A stretch of 64,000 nt of DNA from Streptomyces sp. ST2-7A (GCF_021390475.1 NZ_JAJUWS010000020.1:1-64000); one strand, 5' to 3'. Shown: positions 45,083-55,112, counted from the stretch's first letter. Made by a program: numbers and translations. Notes: generated by a model not told the origin, from the letters alone.

Positions 45083-47014
45083 TTGCCCCCGGACACCCCC
45101 GCCGGTCCGTCGAACCCCCCCGTCCCACCGGCCGGCGGTCCCGCCGACTGGGAGCGCGCCTCCCGGACCCTCTTCGCCAAGCTGCTCGCCGAGTTCGCCT
45201 ACGAAGAGGTCATCACTCCCCTCCCCGATGACACGGACGACACCGACGACGCCGTAACCCCCGGCGCCGCGCACACCGACGGGAGTCGCGCCGTCGCCCC
45301 CGTCCCGGCCGCCACGGCCGACGCCTCCGGCACCTCGGTGGACACCGCCGCCCCGCCCCTGCCGCCGGAGCGCGCCTACCGCCTGCCCGTCGGTCCCGAC
45401 CTGTGCTACCACTTCCGGGCCCGCCGCTGGGCCTACGGCCACTGGCAGGTCGCCCCCGACTCCATCACGCCCGACGCCGACCCGCTGCGGTTCGTGGCCC
45501 TCGCCGGGGAGGAACTGCTCGGGCTGACCGGGGACACCACCGGCCACCTCATACGCGAACTGACCGCCACTCTGGCCGCCGATACCGTGCTGGCGACCCG
45601 GGCGATCGACGCGGCGGCCCTCGCCGACCTGGGGTACGCCGAATTGGAGGGCCACCAGAGCGGCCACCCCTGGCTGGTCGCCAACAAGGGACGGATCGGC
45701 TTCTCCGCCTCCGACGCCGGCCGGTGGGCCCCCGAGGCCCGGGTTCCGTCCCGACTGCCCTGGCTCGCCGCCCACCGCGACCTGGCGCGGTATCGGGGCG
45801 TGCCGGCCCTCGCGGACGCCCGCACGCTCTATGAGCGGGAGCTGGACCCGGAGGTGCGGGAGACCTTCGCCCGCACCGTCGCCGACCGGGGCCGCGACCC
45901 CGACGACTACCTGTGGCTGCCGGTGCACCCCTGGCAGTGGGACAACACCATCGCCACCCTCTTCGCCCGCGAGGTCGCCGAGGGCACCCTCATCCCGCTG
46001 CCCACCGACGGCGACCGGCGCCTGCCCCAGCAGTCCATCCGGACCTTCGTCAACCTCGACCGCCCGGAGCGACGCGGGGTCAAGCTCCCCCTGTCGGTGC
46101 TGAACACGCTGGTGTGGCGCGGTCTGCCCACCGAACGCACCCTCGCCGCCCCGGCCGTGACCGACTGGATGCTGGGTCTGCGCGACGCCGATCCCTTCCT
46201 GGCGGAGGAGACCCGGGTGGTGTTGCTCGGTGAGACGGCCTCGGTCACCGTCCCCCACCCGCTGTACGACGGTCTTCCCGCCGTGCCCTACCAGTACCGG
46301 GAACTGCTCGGCTGCATCTGGCGCGAGCCGATCGCCGCCCACCTGGACCCCGGGGAGCGGGCCCGTACCCTCGCCGCGCTGCCGACCGTGGGCGCGGACG
46401 GCCGCGCGCTGGTCACCGAGCTGGTGGGGCGCTCCGGACTGGACGCCGAGGAGTGGTTGTCCCGGCTGTTCTCCGCCCTGCTGCCGCCGTTGTTGCACTT
46501 CCTGTACCGCTACGGCACGGTGTTCTCCCCGCACGGTGAGAACGCGGTGGTGCTCTTCGACACCGACGACGTCCCGACCCGGCTGGCGGTCAAGGACTTC
46601 GTCGACGACGTGAACCTCAGCGAGGAGCCGATCCCCGAACGGGACGGCATACCGGAGGAGGTCGCCCGGATCCTGTTGACCGAGCCGGCCTCCTTCCTGC
46701 CCCAGTTCATCCACTCCGGCCTGTTCATCGGGGTCTTCCGCTACCTCGCGCCGGTGTGCGCGGAGCACCTGGGCGTGCCCGAGGGACGGTTCTGGGCGCT
46801 GGTGCGCGCGGAGATCCTGCGGTATCAGTACCGATTCCCCGAGCTGAAGCGGCGTTTCGAGACATTCGACCTGCTCTCCCCGCACCCGGACCGGTTGTGC
46901 CTGAACCGCAACCGGCTCCATCTGGACGGTTACCGGGACCGGTCGGAACGCCCGCACGCCGCCGTGCACGGCACGGTCGTCAACCCGCTGCACTCACCTC
47001 CCCCGCTCGAGTGA
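45083..47014 (+). CDS. Second IucA/IucC-type NIS siderophore synthetase
   Basis: NIS synthetase of 643 residues. The N-terminal WERASRTLFAKLLAEFAYEEVITPL is typical of IucC/DesD-like proteins. ATP-site motifs are LEGHQSGHPWLVANKGRIGFS, LPVHPWQWDNTI and RRGVKLPLSVLNTLVWRG, and the late motif is SPHGENAVVLF with AVKDFVDDVN. A Pro/Ala/Thr-rich insertion lies at residues 50-90. It starts at TTG after AAGGAGCTCCC. Two synthetases plus an acyltransferase indicate a hydroxamate or carboxylate siderophore, but no N-hydroxylase or exporter is in this window. Confidence 0.9.
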   Translation: MPPDTPAGPSNPPVPPAGGPADWERASRTLFAKLLAEFAYEEVITPLPDDTDDTDDAVTPGAAHTDGSRAVAPVPAATADASGTSVDTAAPPLPPERAYRLPVGPDLCYHFRARRWAYGHWQVAPDSITPDADPLRFVALAGEELLGLTGDTTGHLIRELTATLAADTVLATRAIDAAALADLGYAELEGHQSGHPWLVANKGRIGFSASDAGRWAPEARVPSRLPWLAAHRDLARYRGVPALADARTLYERELDPEVRETFARTVADRGRDPDDYLWLPVHPWQWDNTIATLFAREVAEGTLIPLPTDGDRRLPQQSIRTFVNLDRPERRGVKLPLSVLNTLVWRGLPTERTLAAPAVTDWMLGLRDADPFLAEETRVVLLGETASVTVPHPLYDGLPAVPYQYRELLGCIWREPIAAHLDPGERARTLAALPTVGADGRALVTELVGRSGLDAEEWLSRLFSALLPPLLHFLYRYGTVFSPHGENAVVLFDTDDVPTRLAVKDFVDDVNLSEEPIPERDGIPEEVARILLTEPASFLPQFIHSGLFIGVFRYLAPVCAEHLGVPEGRFWALVRAEILRYQYRFPELKRRFETFDLLSPHPDRLCLNRNRLHLDGYRDRSERPHAAVHGTVVNPLHSPPPLE

Positions 47015-47016
47015 AC

Positions 47017-47050
47017 GGGTGACCGGGCGCCGTCCGGCGCCCGGTCACCC
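47017..47050 (+). terminator. Terminator after the siderophore operon
   Basis: Perfect 15-bp arms gggtgaccgggcgcc and ggcgcccggtcaccc with a GTCC loop, starting three bases after the stop codon. Confidence 0.9.
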
Positions 47051-47126
47051 CGGGCCGGCCGGATCCGTCGGCCGACCCCACCGGGCCGCGTCGGGTGTCG
47101 GAGGGAGCGCGTAGGGTGTCTGCGCT

Positions 47127-49130
47127 ATGAGCGCACCTTCGGGCGGTCCCGCCATCCCAGAACTCCTGCACGCAGCGGTCGGTGCCATCGGGGGCACCGA
47201 GCGACCCGGCCAGGTGGCGATGGCGGAGGCCGTCGCCACGGCCGTCGAGGAGGACACCCACCTGTTGGTGCAGGCCGGCACCGGTACCGGCAAGTCGATG
47301 GGCTACCTGGTGCCCGTCCTGGCCCGGGCCGAGCGCGCGGTCATCGCCACCGCCACCCTCGCCCTCCAGCGGCAGCTCACCGAGCGGGACCTGCCCCGGG
47401 TCACCGAGGCGCTGCGGCCCCTGCTGGGGCGCCGGGCCGAGTTCGCCACCCTCAAGGGGCGTTCCAACTACCTGTGCCTGCACCGCCTCCACGAGGGCGT
47501 GCCGCAGGAGGAGGAAGAGGGTCTGTTCGACCCCTTCGAGGCCGTCGCCTCCTCCGGCGGGGCGAGCAGCAAACTCGGCAAGGACCTGCTGCGGCTGCGG
47601 GACTGGGCGGACGAGACGGAGACCGGCGACCGCGACGGTCTGAGCCCCGGTGTCTCCGACCGCGCCTGGGCGCAGATGTCGGTCTCCTCCCGCGAGTGCC
47701 TCGGCGCCACCCGCTGCGCCTACGGCGCGGAGTGCTTCGCCGAGGCCGCCCGGGAACGCGCCCGCCTCGCCGAGGTGATCGTCACCAACCACGCGCTGCT
47801 GTCCATCGACACCCTGGAGGACGCCTCGATCCTGCCCGGTCACGACGTGCTCGTGGTGGACGAGGCCCACGAGCTGGTCTCCCGGGCCACCGGCGTGGCC
47901 ACCGGCGAACTGACCCCCGCCTCGGTCTCCAGGGCTGTCCGTCGCGCGGCGAAACTGGTCGACGAGAAGGCCGCGGACGCCCTGCAGAACGCCTCCGACG
48001 GCTTCGAGGCACTCATGGAACTGGCCCTGCCCGGACGTCTGGAGGAGATCCCGGAGGACCTGCGGCACGCCCTGGCCCTGCTGCGGGACGCCTCGCGCAC
48101 CGTCATCACCGCCCTGGGCGGCACCCGGGACGCCTCGGTGGAGCAGGAGGACGCCGTCCGGCGGCAGGCACTGGCCTCCGTGGAGACCGTGCACACCGTC
48201 GCCGAGCGGGTGCTGGAGGGCTCGGAGTACGACGTGGTCTGGTACGAGCGCCACGAGCGGTACGGGGCGTCGCTGCGGGTGGCCCCGATGACCGTCTCCG
48301 GGCTGTTGAGGGAGAAGTTGTTCGCCGAGCGCTCGGTGGTGCTCACCTCCGCCACCCTCAAGCTGGGCGGGGACTTCGACGGGGTGGCCGCCTCGCTCGG
48401 GCTGCCCCCGGAGGCGCGGCAGGGACCGGAGGACCCGCCGTGGCGGGGCCTGGATGTCGGTTCCCCGTTCGACTACCGGCGCCAGGGCATCCTGTACGTC
48501 GCCCGGCACCTGGACCCCCCGGGCCGCGAGCCCGCCCGGCCGGACATGATGACCGAACTGGCCGGGTTGATCGACGCCGCCGGGGGGCGCACGCTGGGAC
48601 TCTTCTCCTCCATGCGGGCGGCCCGGGCGGCCGCGGAGGAGCTGCGGGGCCGGTTGCCGCACCCGATCCTGCTCCAGGGCGAGGAGACGCTGGGCGAGTT
48701 GATCAAGACCTTCGCGGACGACCCGGAGACCTGCCTGTTCGGCACCCTGTCGCTGTGGCAGGGGGTGGACGTGCCGGGGCCCGCCTGCCAGTTGGTGGTC
48801 ATGGACCGCATTCCCTTCCCCCGCCCGGACGACCCGCTGACCGGGGCGCGGCAGAAGGCCGTGGAGGAGGCCGGGGGCAACGGTTTCATGGCGGTGGCGG
48901 CCACCCACGCGGCGCTGCTGATGGCGCAGGGCGCCGGACGGCTGGTCCGGGCCGCCGGCGACCGGGGGGTGGTGGCGGTACTGGACTCCCGGCTCGCCCG
49001 GTCGCGGTACGGGAGCTTCCTGCGGGCCTCGATGCCGGACTTCTGGTACACGCACGACGGGGCCCGGGTGCGGCGCTCGTTGGCGGCGATCGACGCGGCG
49101 GCGAAGGAGGGGGCGGCGAAGGACGCCTGA
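47127..49130 (+). CDS. dinG: DinG-like / XPD-family ATP-dependent helicase
   Basis: Helicase of 667 residues of the XPD/DinG type. Walker A is QAGTGTGKSMGYLVP; the DEAH box is VVDEAHELV; motif VI is QGAGRLVRAAGDRG. Four cysteines (YLCLHRL, ECLGATRCAYGAECF) can bind an iron-sulfur cluster as in DinG. It resolves unusual DNA structures such as R-loops. TAGGGT at 47112-47117 is the likely -10 with a very short leader. No SOS box is seen. Confidence 0.91.
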   Translation: MSAPSGGPAIPELLHAAVGAIGGTERPGQVAMAEAVATAVEEDTHLLVQAGTGTGKSMGYLVPVLARAERAVIATATLALQRQLTERDLPRVTEALRPLLGRRAEFATLKGRSNYLCLHRLHEGVPQEEEEGLFDPFEAVASSGGASSKLGKDLLRLRDWADETETGDRDGLSPGVSDRAWAQMSVSSRECLGATRCAYGAECFAEAARERARLAEVIVTNHALLSIDTLEDASILPGHDVLVVDEAHELVSRATGVATGELTPASVSRAVRRAAKLVDEKAADALQNASDGFEALMELALPGRLEEIPEDLRHALALLRDASRTVITALGGTRDASVEQEDAVRRQALASVETVHTVAERVLEGSEYDVVWYERHERYGASLRVAPMTVSGLLREKLFAERSVVLTSATLKLGGDFDGVAASLGLPPEARQGPEDPPWRGLDVGSPFDYRRQGILYVARHLDPPGREPARPDMMTELAGLIDAAGGRTLGLFSSMRAARAAAEELRGRLPHPILLQGEETLGELIKTFADDPETCLFGTLSLWQGVDVPGPACQLVVMDRIPFPRPDDPLTGARQKAVEEAGGNGFMAVAATHAALLMAQGAGRLVRAAGDRGVVAVLDSRLARSRYGSFLRASMPDFWYTHDGARVRRSLAAIDAAAKEGAAKDA

Positions 49131-49696
49131 TCCGGGGAGCCCCGGTGCGGCTTCGGCCGGCGCCCGGCCCGGGGCGCCCCGGGGCACCCGCTGCCGAACA
49201 CGGTCGGGGCGACCCGGGATCGGCCCCCGGGGACGGGGCCCGCGCCCCCGGGTCGTCCCGGTGCCGGGGAGAAATACCGAACAGGGGTCGGGGATGCGCC
49301 GGGGAGGCCGGTGCCGAGGGCCCATACGGTCGGGGAAACCCCGGTGGGTGAACCCGTTCCCGGTGATTGGGGTGGTGGCTCCCAGCCGGTTCCAGCCGGT
49401 CCCCGACGACCGGCTCCGGCCGGCCGCTTCCCATCACCACCCGTTGCCCGGTGTCCGGCAGCCGCTGCCCGCCGGGCGACCGTCGACGGGGCGCACGGCA
49501 CCGGCCTCCCCGGCGCGCACCCCCGGGGCGGTCGAAGGGGACTACCGGACCGCCGACCCGTGCGGTCCGGTGCGATCCCCCTGTGCGTGCGCGGTCCCAC
49601 CGCACGACCCGGCGCGAGCCCGGCCGATGCCGCCCCGCCGGGCGGCACGCGGCTCCGGGCGGTGGATACCACCACCCCGCCGCGCCGTGACCGGAC
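49131..49696. other. 566-bp gap between dinG and lexA
   Basis: Convergent gap with GC-rich palindromes such as cccggggcgccccggg at 49168-49183, a likely dinG terminator. The frames across it are Arg/Pro/Gly-rich with no family features. Nothing else is supported. Confidence 0.5.
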
Positions 49697-50437
49697 TCAG
49701 ACGCGGCGCATCACCGCGACGACCTTGCCCAGTATGGTCGCGCTCTCCGCGGCGATGGGCTGGTAGGCCGGGTTCTGGGGGAGCAGCCACACCTGGCCGT
49801 TCTCCCGCTTGAACCGCTTGACGGTGGCCTCCCCGTCGATCATGGCGGCGACGATGTCGCCGTTCTCCGCCACCGGCTGGCGCCGGACGGTGACCCAGTC
49901 GCCGTCACAGATGGCGGCCTCGATCATCGAGTCACCGACGACCTTGAGGACGAACAGCTCCCCGTCGCCCACCAACTGGCGGGGCAGGGGGAAGACGTCC
50001 TCCACCGACTCCTCGGCCAGGATCGGCCCGCCCGCGGCGATGCGTCCCACCAGCGGCACGTAGGAGGCGGCGGGCCTGCCGGAGGTGTCCGAGGGCTGCG
50101 GGGCGGGGGTCTCGGCGCCGCGCACCTCATAGGCGCGGGGCCGGTGCGGGTCCCGGCGCAGGAAGCCCTTGCGCTCCAGGGCCATCAGCTGATGGGCGAC
50201 CGAGGAGGTGCTGGAGAGCCCGACGGCCTGCCCGATCTCCCGCATGGAGGGCGGGTAGCCCCGGCGCTGGACGGAATCGCGGATGACCTCGATGACGCGC
50301 CGCTGGCGCTCGGTCAGTCCGCTGCTGTCCGCCCGAATACCCGGCGGACGACCGGGAAGGGACCGTCCGGCGGGAGCCTCCCCCGCACGACCCGGTCCCG
50401 GTGGCGCGGCGATGGTGTTCTCTGCTGCGGTGGTCAT
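49697..50437 (-). CDS. lexA: LexA repressor
   Basis: SOS repressor of 246 residues. The winged helix-turn-helix ([37 protein letters not shown] in part) and the self-cleavage domain are both complete: cleavage bond A135-G136, nucleophile S170 (GDSM) and K207 (ATVKRF). The ATG at 50437 follows CGAGAGGGGCGAC. The first ~25 residues are variable and Streptomyces-specific. An SOS box lies 60 bases upstream, giving autoregulation. Confidence 0.96.
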   Translation of the reverse strand: MTTAAENTIAAPPGPGRAGEAPAGRSLPGRPPGIRADSSGLTERQRRVIEVIRDSVQRRGYPPSMREIGQAVGLSSTSSVAHQLMALERKGFLRRDPHRPRAYEVRGAETPAPQPSDTSGRPAASYVPLVGRIAAGGPILAEESVEDVFPLPRQLVGDGELFVLKVVGDSMIEAAICDGDWVTVRRQPVAENGDIVAAMIDGEATVKRFKRENGQVWLLPQNPAYQPIAAESATILGKVVAVMRRV

Positions 50438-50499
50438 GTCGCCCCTCTCGTGCGTACTCCCTGGCCGGTCAACGCTATGGGGTATCGAAAGGTTGCGCC

Positions 50500-50511
50500 A
50501 AACACACGTTC
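50500..50511 (-). promoter_or_regulatory. SOS box of lexA
   Basis: On the minus strand the sequence is GAACGTGTGTTT, matching GAAC-N4-GTTC with one mismatch and lying 62 bases before the lexA start. It permits LexA autoregulation. Confidence 0.88.
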
Positions 50512-51009
50512 GAGTGAAATATGACGATTCCGCTGAAGAGATCATGCCCGGCGGTGTAAGGAATTCCGTTTTTCCGGTGGATTCCGGCCGGAACGACCTT
50601 CGGGCCGGGGTGCGCGGGTGCGCGGGGGAGCGTGGTGGGGAGGAAGTCGGCGGGGTCCGACCGGGTGGGGCCCGCGAGGGTCGTTCGGGGCCGGACCCGG
50701 GGGGTGGAGTCGGGGTCGGGCCGGCGTATTCTCGCCCCGGTCGTCGCCCATGACCCCCGGGGCCCGGTCGGTCGCCGATGACGGTGGCGCCCGGTGGCAT
50801 TCGGTGGCACCCGAGGGGGCTCGAGGGCGCCCGGTGGGGCCGGGCGCGGGGATCCCGCACGGATCCGCCCCGCCCGCGCGTCGCCCGGCGCGCAGTCGTT
50901 CCGGTGCGCCCGGTGATCTCCGCACGTCGGGGCCGGGGCGGATGCGGGAGGTGCCCGTCGGAGTGATCCCCGGCACCCCGCGCGGGGCGGTGTGTCGGTC
51001 CAGATCCCC

Positions 51010-51056
51010 CCAGATCTAGTGGTTAGATGGCTCGCGACTCCCCAGGGATAGTGGTT
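51010..51056 (+). promoter_or_regulatory. Tandem NrdR boxes upstream of nrdR-nrdJ
   Basis: Two 15-bp copies, CCAGATCTAGTGGTT (51010-51024) and CCAGGGATAGTGGTT (51042-51056), match at 12 of 15 positions and are 32 bases apart, three helical turns. NrdR characteristically binds such paired boxes at ribonucleotide reductase promoters. Confidence 0.8.
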
Positions 51057-51245
51057 CCGAGGTCTCATCCGGGTCCCGGATCGCCTATGCTGGGGAGTGT
51101 TCCACGGGGGCCGTTCGGCCCTTGCGGAATCGTCGCGCGGTATCCGTGGGGCCACCGGGGAAGTGCCGGTGTCGGCCTTCCGGGTCCGCCACCGGATCGA
51201 CGGGTCCATCACATCGGGCATCACATCGGAAGGGGAGCGGGCGCG

Positions 51246-51710
51246 ATGCACTGCCCTTTCTGTCGTCATCCGGACAGTCGGGTCGTGGACAGTCGCACGG
51301 CCGACGACGGCACCACCATCCGGCGCCGCCGTCAGTGCCCCGACTGCTCCCGGCGCTTCACGACGCTGGAGACGGCGGCCCTCATGGTGGTCAAGCGCAG
51401 CGGGGTGACGGAGCCGTTTTCGCGGAACAAGGTCATCGCCGGTGTGCGCAAGGCGTGCCAGGGGCGACCGGTCACCGGCGACGCCCTAGACCGACTCGGC
51501 CAGCAGGTCGAGGAGGCACTGCGGGCCGGTGGGCGCGCCGAGTTGTCCGCCCACGACGTGGGCCTGGCCATACTCGGCCCGCTCCGGGAGCTGGACGCGG
51601 TGGCCTACCTCCGGTTCGCCTCGGTCTACCGGGCCTTCGACGGTCCCGAGGACTTCGAGGCGGCCATCGAGGAACTGCGCCGGGAACGACCGGGCGCCGG
51701 CGCCGACTGA
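51246..51710 (+). CDS. nrdR: Transcriptional repressor NrdR
   Basis: Regulator of 154 residues with a zinc ribbon ([21 protein letters not shown]) and an ATP-cone domain ([28 protein letters not shown] in part). It senses dATP/ATP and represses ribonucleotide reductase genes. The ATG follows AAGGGGAGCGGG. It is upstream of nrdJ with 271 bases between, and paired NrdR boxes precede it. Confidence 0.96.
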   Translation: MHCPFCRHPDSRVVDSRTADDGTTIRRRRQCPDCSRRFTTLETAALMVVKRSGVTEPFSRNKVIAGVRKACQGRPVTGDALDRLGQQVEEALRAGGRAELSAHDVGLAILGPLRELDAVAYLRFASVYRAFDGPEDFEAAIEELRRERPGAGAD

Positions 51711-51981
51711 CCGGGGATCCCGTCCCGAACCGTTCCGCGGTGCCGCGGGACGGCGTCGGGTGGAACATTTCGGCCCGTTCCCGGGCGGGCACGCGGTGTG
51801 ATCACCGGCGTGCGGGCGTGATCGACCATCCGGCGGTGCCGGGGGCGGAGCGGCGCGAGGAGCGCTCCGGGCTCCGGCGGCAGCCGTGCGCGGCGGCATC
51901 CGCCACGGCATCGAAGTACATCCGTGCCCCGGGGCAGGAACCGGGGCACACCAGGGCGTTTCGTCCGAAGAGGGAGACGGC

Positions 51982-54912
51982 ATGACAGAGACGACGAGCG
52001 GTTCGGCACGGGGTTCACGCGGCAAGGGAACCAAGTCCGGCGGCAAGGGCGCGGCCCCCAAGGGCATGCGCATGGAGCGCATCCACACCACCCCCGGCGT
52101 GCACCCGTACGAGGAGGTGGTCTGGGAGCGGCGCGACGTCGTCATGACCAACTGGCGCGACGGCTCGGTCAACTTCGAGCAGCGCGGCGTGGAGTTCCCC
52201 GACTTCTGGTCGGTGAACGCGGTCAACATCGTCACCAGCAAGTACTTCCGCGGCGCCGTCGGCACCCCCCAGCGGGAGACCGGCCTCAAGCAGCTGATCG
52301 ACCGGGTCGTGGGCACCTACCGCCGAGCGGGGGAGGAGCACGGCTACTTCGCCTCCCCGGCCGACGCCGAGATCTTCGACCACGAGCTGACCCACGCCCT
52401 GCTGCACCAGGTCTTCAGCTTCAACTCCCCGGTCTGGTTCAACGTCGGGACCAAGCAGCCCCAGCAGGTCAGCGCCTGCTTCATCCTCTCCGTGGACGAC
52501 TCCATGGAGTCGATCCTGGACTGGTACAAGGAAGAGGGGATGATCTTCAAGGGGGGCTCCGGCGCCGGCCTGAACCTCTCCCGCATCCGCTCCTCCAAGG
52601 AACTGCTCTCCTCCGGGGGCAACGCCTCCGGACCCGTCTCCTTCATGCGCGGCGCCGACGCCTCCGCCGGCACCATCAAGTCCGGTGGCGCCACCCGTCG
52701 GGCCGCGAAGATGGTCGTGCTGGACGTCGACCACCCCGACATCGAGGCCTTCATCGAGACGAAGGTCAAGGAGGAGGAGAAGATCCGCGCCCTGCGCGAC
52801 GCGGGCTTCGACATGGACCTCGGCGGGGACGACATCACCTCCGTCCAGTACCAGAACGCCAACAACTCGGTCCGGGTCACCGACGACTTCATGCGGGCCG
52901 TCGAGAGCGATTCGACGTTCGGACTGCGCGGCCGGATGACCGGCGAGGTCATCGAGGAGGTCGAGGCCAAGACGCTCTTCCGCCGGATGGCCGAGGCCGC
53001 CTGGGCCTGCGCCGACCCCGGCATCCAGTACGACGACACGATCAACCAGTGGCACACCTGCCCGGAGTCCGGCCGCATCAGCGCCTCCAACCCGTGCAGC
53101 GAGTACATGCACCTGGACAACACCTCCTGCAACCTCGCCTCGCTCAACCTGATGAAGTTCCTCCACGACGACGGCGAGGGCATCCAGACCTTCGAGGCCG
53201 AGCGCTTCGCCAAGGTGGTCGAACTCGTCATCACGGCGATGGACATCTCCATCTGCTTCGCGGACTTCCCCACCGAGAAGATCGGCGAGAACACCCGCGC
53301 CTTCCGCCAGCTGGGCATCGGCTACGCCAACCTCGGCGCCCTGCTGATGGCCACCGGCCACGCCTACGACTCCGACGGCGGACGCGCCCTCGCCGGTGCC
53401 ATCACCTCCCTGATGACCGGCACCGCCTACCGCCGCTCCGCCGAACTGGCCGCCGTCGTCGGCCCCTACGACGGCTACGCCCGCAACTCCGAGGCCCACC
53501 TGCGGGTCATGCGGCAGCACGCCGACGCCAACACCGCCGCCACCCGCATGGACGACCTCGACACCCCGGTGTGGAACGCCGCCACCGCGGCCTGGGAGGA
53601 GGTGCTGAACCTGGGGGAGAGGAACGGCTTCCGCAACGCGCAGGCCAGTGTCCTCGCCCCCACCGGCACCATCGGCCTGGCCATGGGCTGCGACACCACC
53701 GGCATCGAGCCCGACCTGGCGCTGGTCAAGTTCAAGAAGCTCGTCGGCGGCGGCTCGATGCAGATCGTCAACAACACCGTGCCGATGGCGCTCAAGCGGC
53801 TCGGTTACCCGACCGAGCAGATCGAGGCGATCGTCGCCCACATCTCCGAGCACGGTTCGGTGACCGACGCCCCCGGCCTGAAGACCGAGCACTACGAGGT
53901 CTTCGACTGCGCCATGGGCGAGCGCTCGATCTCCGCCATGGGCCACGTGCGGATGATGGCCGCCGCCCAGCCGTTCCTCAGCGGCGCCATCTCCAAGACC
54001 TGCAACGTCCCGGAGACCGCCACCGTGGAGGAGATCGAGGAGATCTACTTCCAGGGCTGGAAGCTGGGGCTGAAGGCGCTGGCGATCTACCGCGACAACT
54101 GCAAGGTCGGTCAGCCGCTGTCGGCGAAGAAGAAGACCGACCCGGCGAGCGGCACCACCACGGTCGTCACGACCGCCCCCGCCGCGCAGACCCCCGCCCC
54201 CGCCGCACCGGCGACGGTGGAGCACCACCCGGTGCGCAAGCGCCTGCCGAAGGGACGTCCCGGCATCACCACGTCTTTCACCGTCGCCGGCGCCGAGGGC
54301 TACATGACGGCCAACTCCTACCCGGACGACGGGCTGGGCGAGGTCTTCCTGAAGATGTCCAAGCAGGGCTCCACCCTGGCGGGCATGATGGACGCCTTCT
54401 CCATCGCCGTCTCCGTCGGCCTCCAGTACGGCGTGCCGCTGGAGACCTACGTCTCGAAGTTCACCAACATGCGCTTCGAGCCGGCCGGCATGACGGATGA
54501 CACCGATGTCCGGATGGCGCAGTCGATCGTCGACTACATCTTCCGCCGCCTCGCGCTGGACTTCCTGCCGTTCGAGACCCGTTCAGCCCTGGGCATCCAC
54601 ACCGCCGAGGAGCGTCGTCGCCACCTGGAGACCGGCTCCTACGAGGGCGGTGACACCGAGGTGGACGTCGAGGGACTGTCCCAGTCCGCCCCCGCCGCGC
54701 CCGCCGTTCCCCCCTCTCCGGCGCTCCCGCCGCAGCCGGTGCGGGTGGATCGGGCCGCACCCGGTCAGGTCCGCACCAGCGCCGAGCTGGTGGAGATGCA
54801 GCTCGGGGTGAGCGCCGACGCACCGCTGTGCTTCTCCTGCGGAACCAAGATGCAGCGGGCCGGCAGCTGCTACATCTGCGAGGGCTGCGGCTCCACCAGC
54901 GGTTGCAGCTGA
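51982..54912 (+). CDS. nrdJ: Vitamin B12-dependent (class II) ribonucleotide reductase
   Basis: Enzyme of 976 residues reducing ribonucleotides with adenosylcobalamin. Active-site features: a Cys in QQVSACFILS, GGSGAGLNLSRIRSS, NPCSEYMHLDNTSCNLASLNL (in part) with radical-relay Cys, and APTGTIGLAMGCDTTGIEP. The C-terminus has a Cys-rich, zinc-ribbon-like tail (CFSCGTKMQRAGSCYICEGC). ATG at 51982 follows GAGGGAGACGGC. The first 25 residues are Gly/Lys-rich. Co-transcription with nrdR is likely. Confidence 0.97.
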   Translation: MTETTSGSARGSRGKGTKSGGKGAAPKGMRMERIHTTPGVHPYEEVVWERRDVVMTNWRDGSVNFEQRGVEFPDFWSVNAVNIVTSKYFRGAVGTPQRETGLKQLIDRVVGTYRRAGEEHGYFASPADAEIFDHELTHALLHQVFSFNSPVWFNVGTKQPQQVSACFILSVDDSMESILDWYKEEGMIFKGGSGAGLNLSRIRSSKELLSSGGNASGPVSFMRGADASAGTIKSGGATRRAAKMVVLDVDHPDIEAFIETKVKEEEKIRALRDAGFDMDLGGDDITSVQYQNANNSVRVTDDFMRAVESDSTFGLRGRMTGEVIEEVEAKTLFRRMAEAAWACADPGIQYDDTINQWHTCPESGRISASNPCSEYMHLDNTSCNLASLNLMKFLHDDGEGIQTFEAERFAKVVELVITAMDISICFADFPTEKIGENTRAFRQLGIGYANLGALLMATGHAYDSDGGRALAGAITSLMTGTAYRRSAELAAVVGPYDGYARNSEAHLRVMRQHADANTAATRMDDLDTPVWNAATAAWEEVLNLGERNGFRNAQASVLAPTGTIGLAMGCDTTGIEPDLALVKFKKLVGGGSMQIVNNTVPMALKRLGYPTEQIEAIVAHISEHGSVTDAPGLKTEHYEVFDCAMGERSISAMGHVRMMAAAQPFLSGAISKTCNVPETATVEEIEEIYFQGWKLGLKALAIYRDNCKVGQPLSAKKKTDPASGTTTVVTTAPAAQTPAPAAPATVEHHPVRKRLPKGRPGITTSFTVAGAEGYMTANSYPDDGLGEVFLKMSKQGSTLAGMMDAFSIAVSVGLQYGVPLETYVSKFTNMRFEPAGMTDDTDVRMAQSIVDYIFRRLALDFLPFETRSALGIHTAEERRRHLETGSYEGGDTEVDVEGLSQSAPAAPAVPPSPALPPQPVRVDRAAPGQVRTSAELVEMQLGVSADAPLCFSCGTKMQRAGSCYICEGCGSTSGCS

Positions 54913-54960
54913 TGACCGAGGCCCCTCGGGAGGGGTGAGGAAGCGAAGGACCCGTCGGGG

Positions 54961-54990
54961 GCGGTGGAACCGGGAGACCGGTTCCCCCGC
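54961..54990 (+). terminator. Hairpin after nrdJ with GAGA tetraloop
   Basis: Arms 54961-54973 and 54978-54990 form a 13-position stem with one T/C mismatch around a GNRA-type GAGA loop, 48 bases after the stop. Confidence 0.7.
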
Positions 54991-55112
54991 CCCCGGCATC
55001 CGTGTCCCCCGGTATTGGTTCCGACCGGCGTGCCCCGGCCCCGCGCGCGTGCGGTGCCGCCGTGCGCCGGTCGGGCTTCCCCCGTCCGGCGTCCACCGGG
55101 CCCCCGGGGCCG

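Larger units (their letters stand above)
50438..51245. other. 808-bp divergent region lexA / nrdR
   Basis: Holds the lexA promoter and SOS box near 50500, an AT-richer part to about 50580, then GC-rich sequence with short ggtggc and gggcgcccggtgg repeats. Two NrdR-like boxes lie at 51010-51056 and a TATGCT -10 candidate for nrdR at 51086-51091. No gene is supported in between. Confidence 0.6.

Noticed and set aside
44717..46993. 758-codon minus-strand frame opposite the second siderophore synthetase
   Set aside because: No domain features, codon bias belongs to the plus strand.
47127..49130. dinG as an SOS-regulated gene
   Set aside because: No GAAC-N4-GTTC-like site is visible in the 112 bases upstream, unlike recA and lexA.
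49261..49812. 183-codon plus-strand frame between dinG and lexA
   Set aside because: Pro/Arg-rich, no ribosome-binding site or similarity; overlaps the lexA 3' end.
52015..54228. 737-codon minus-strand frame opposite nrdJ
   Set aside because: Repetitive Val/Gly/Asp/His composition typical of the antisense of a high-GC gene; nrdJ is unmistakable on the plus strand.
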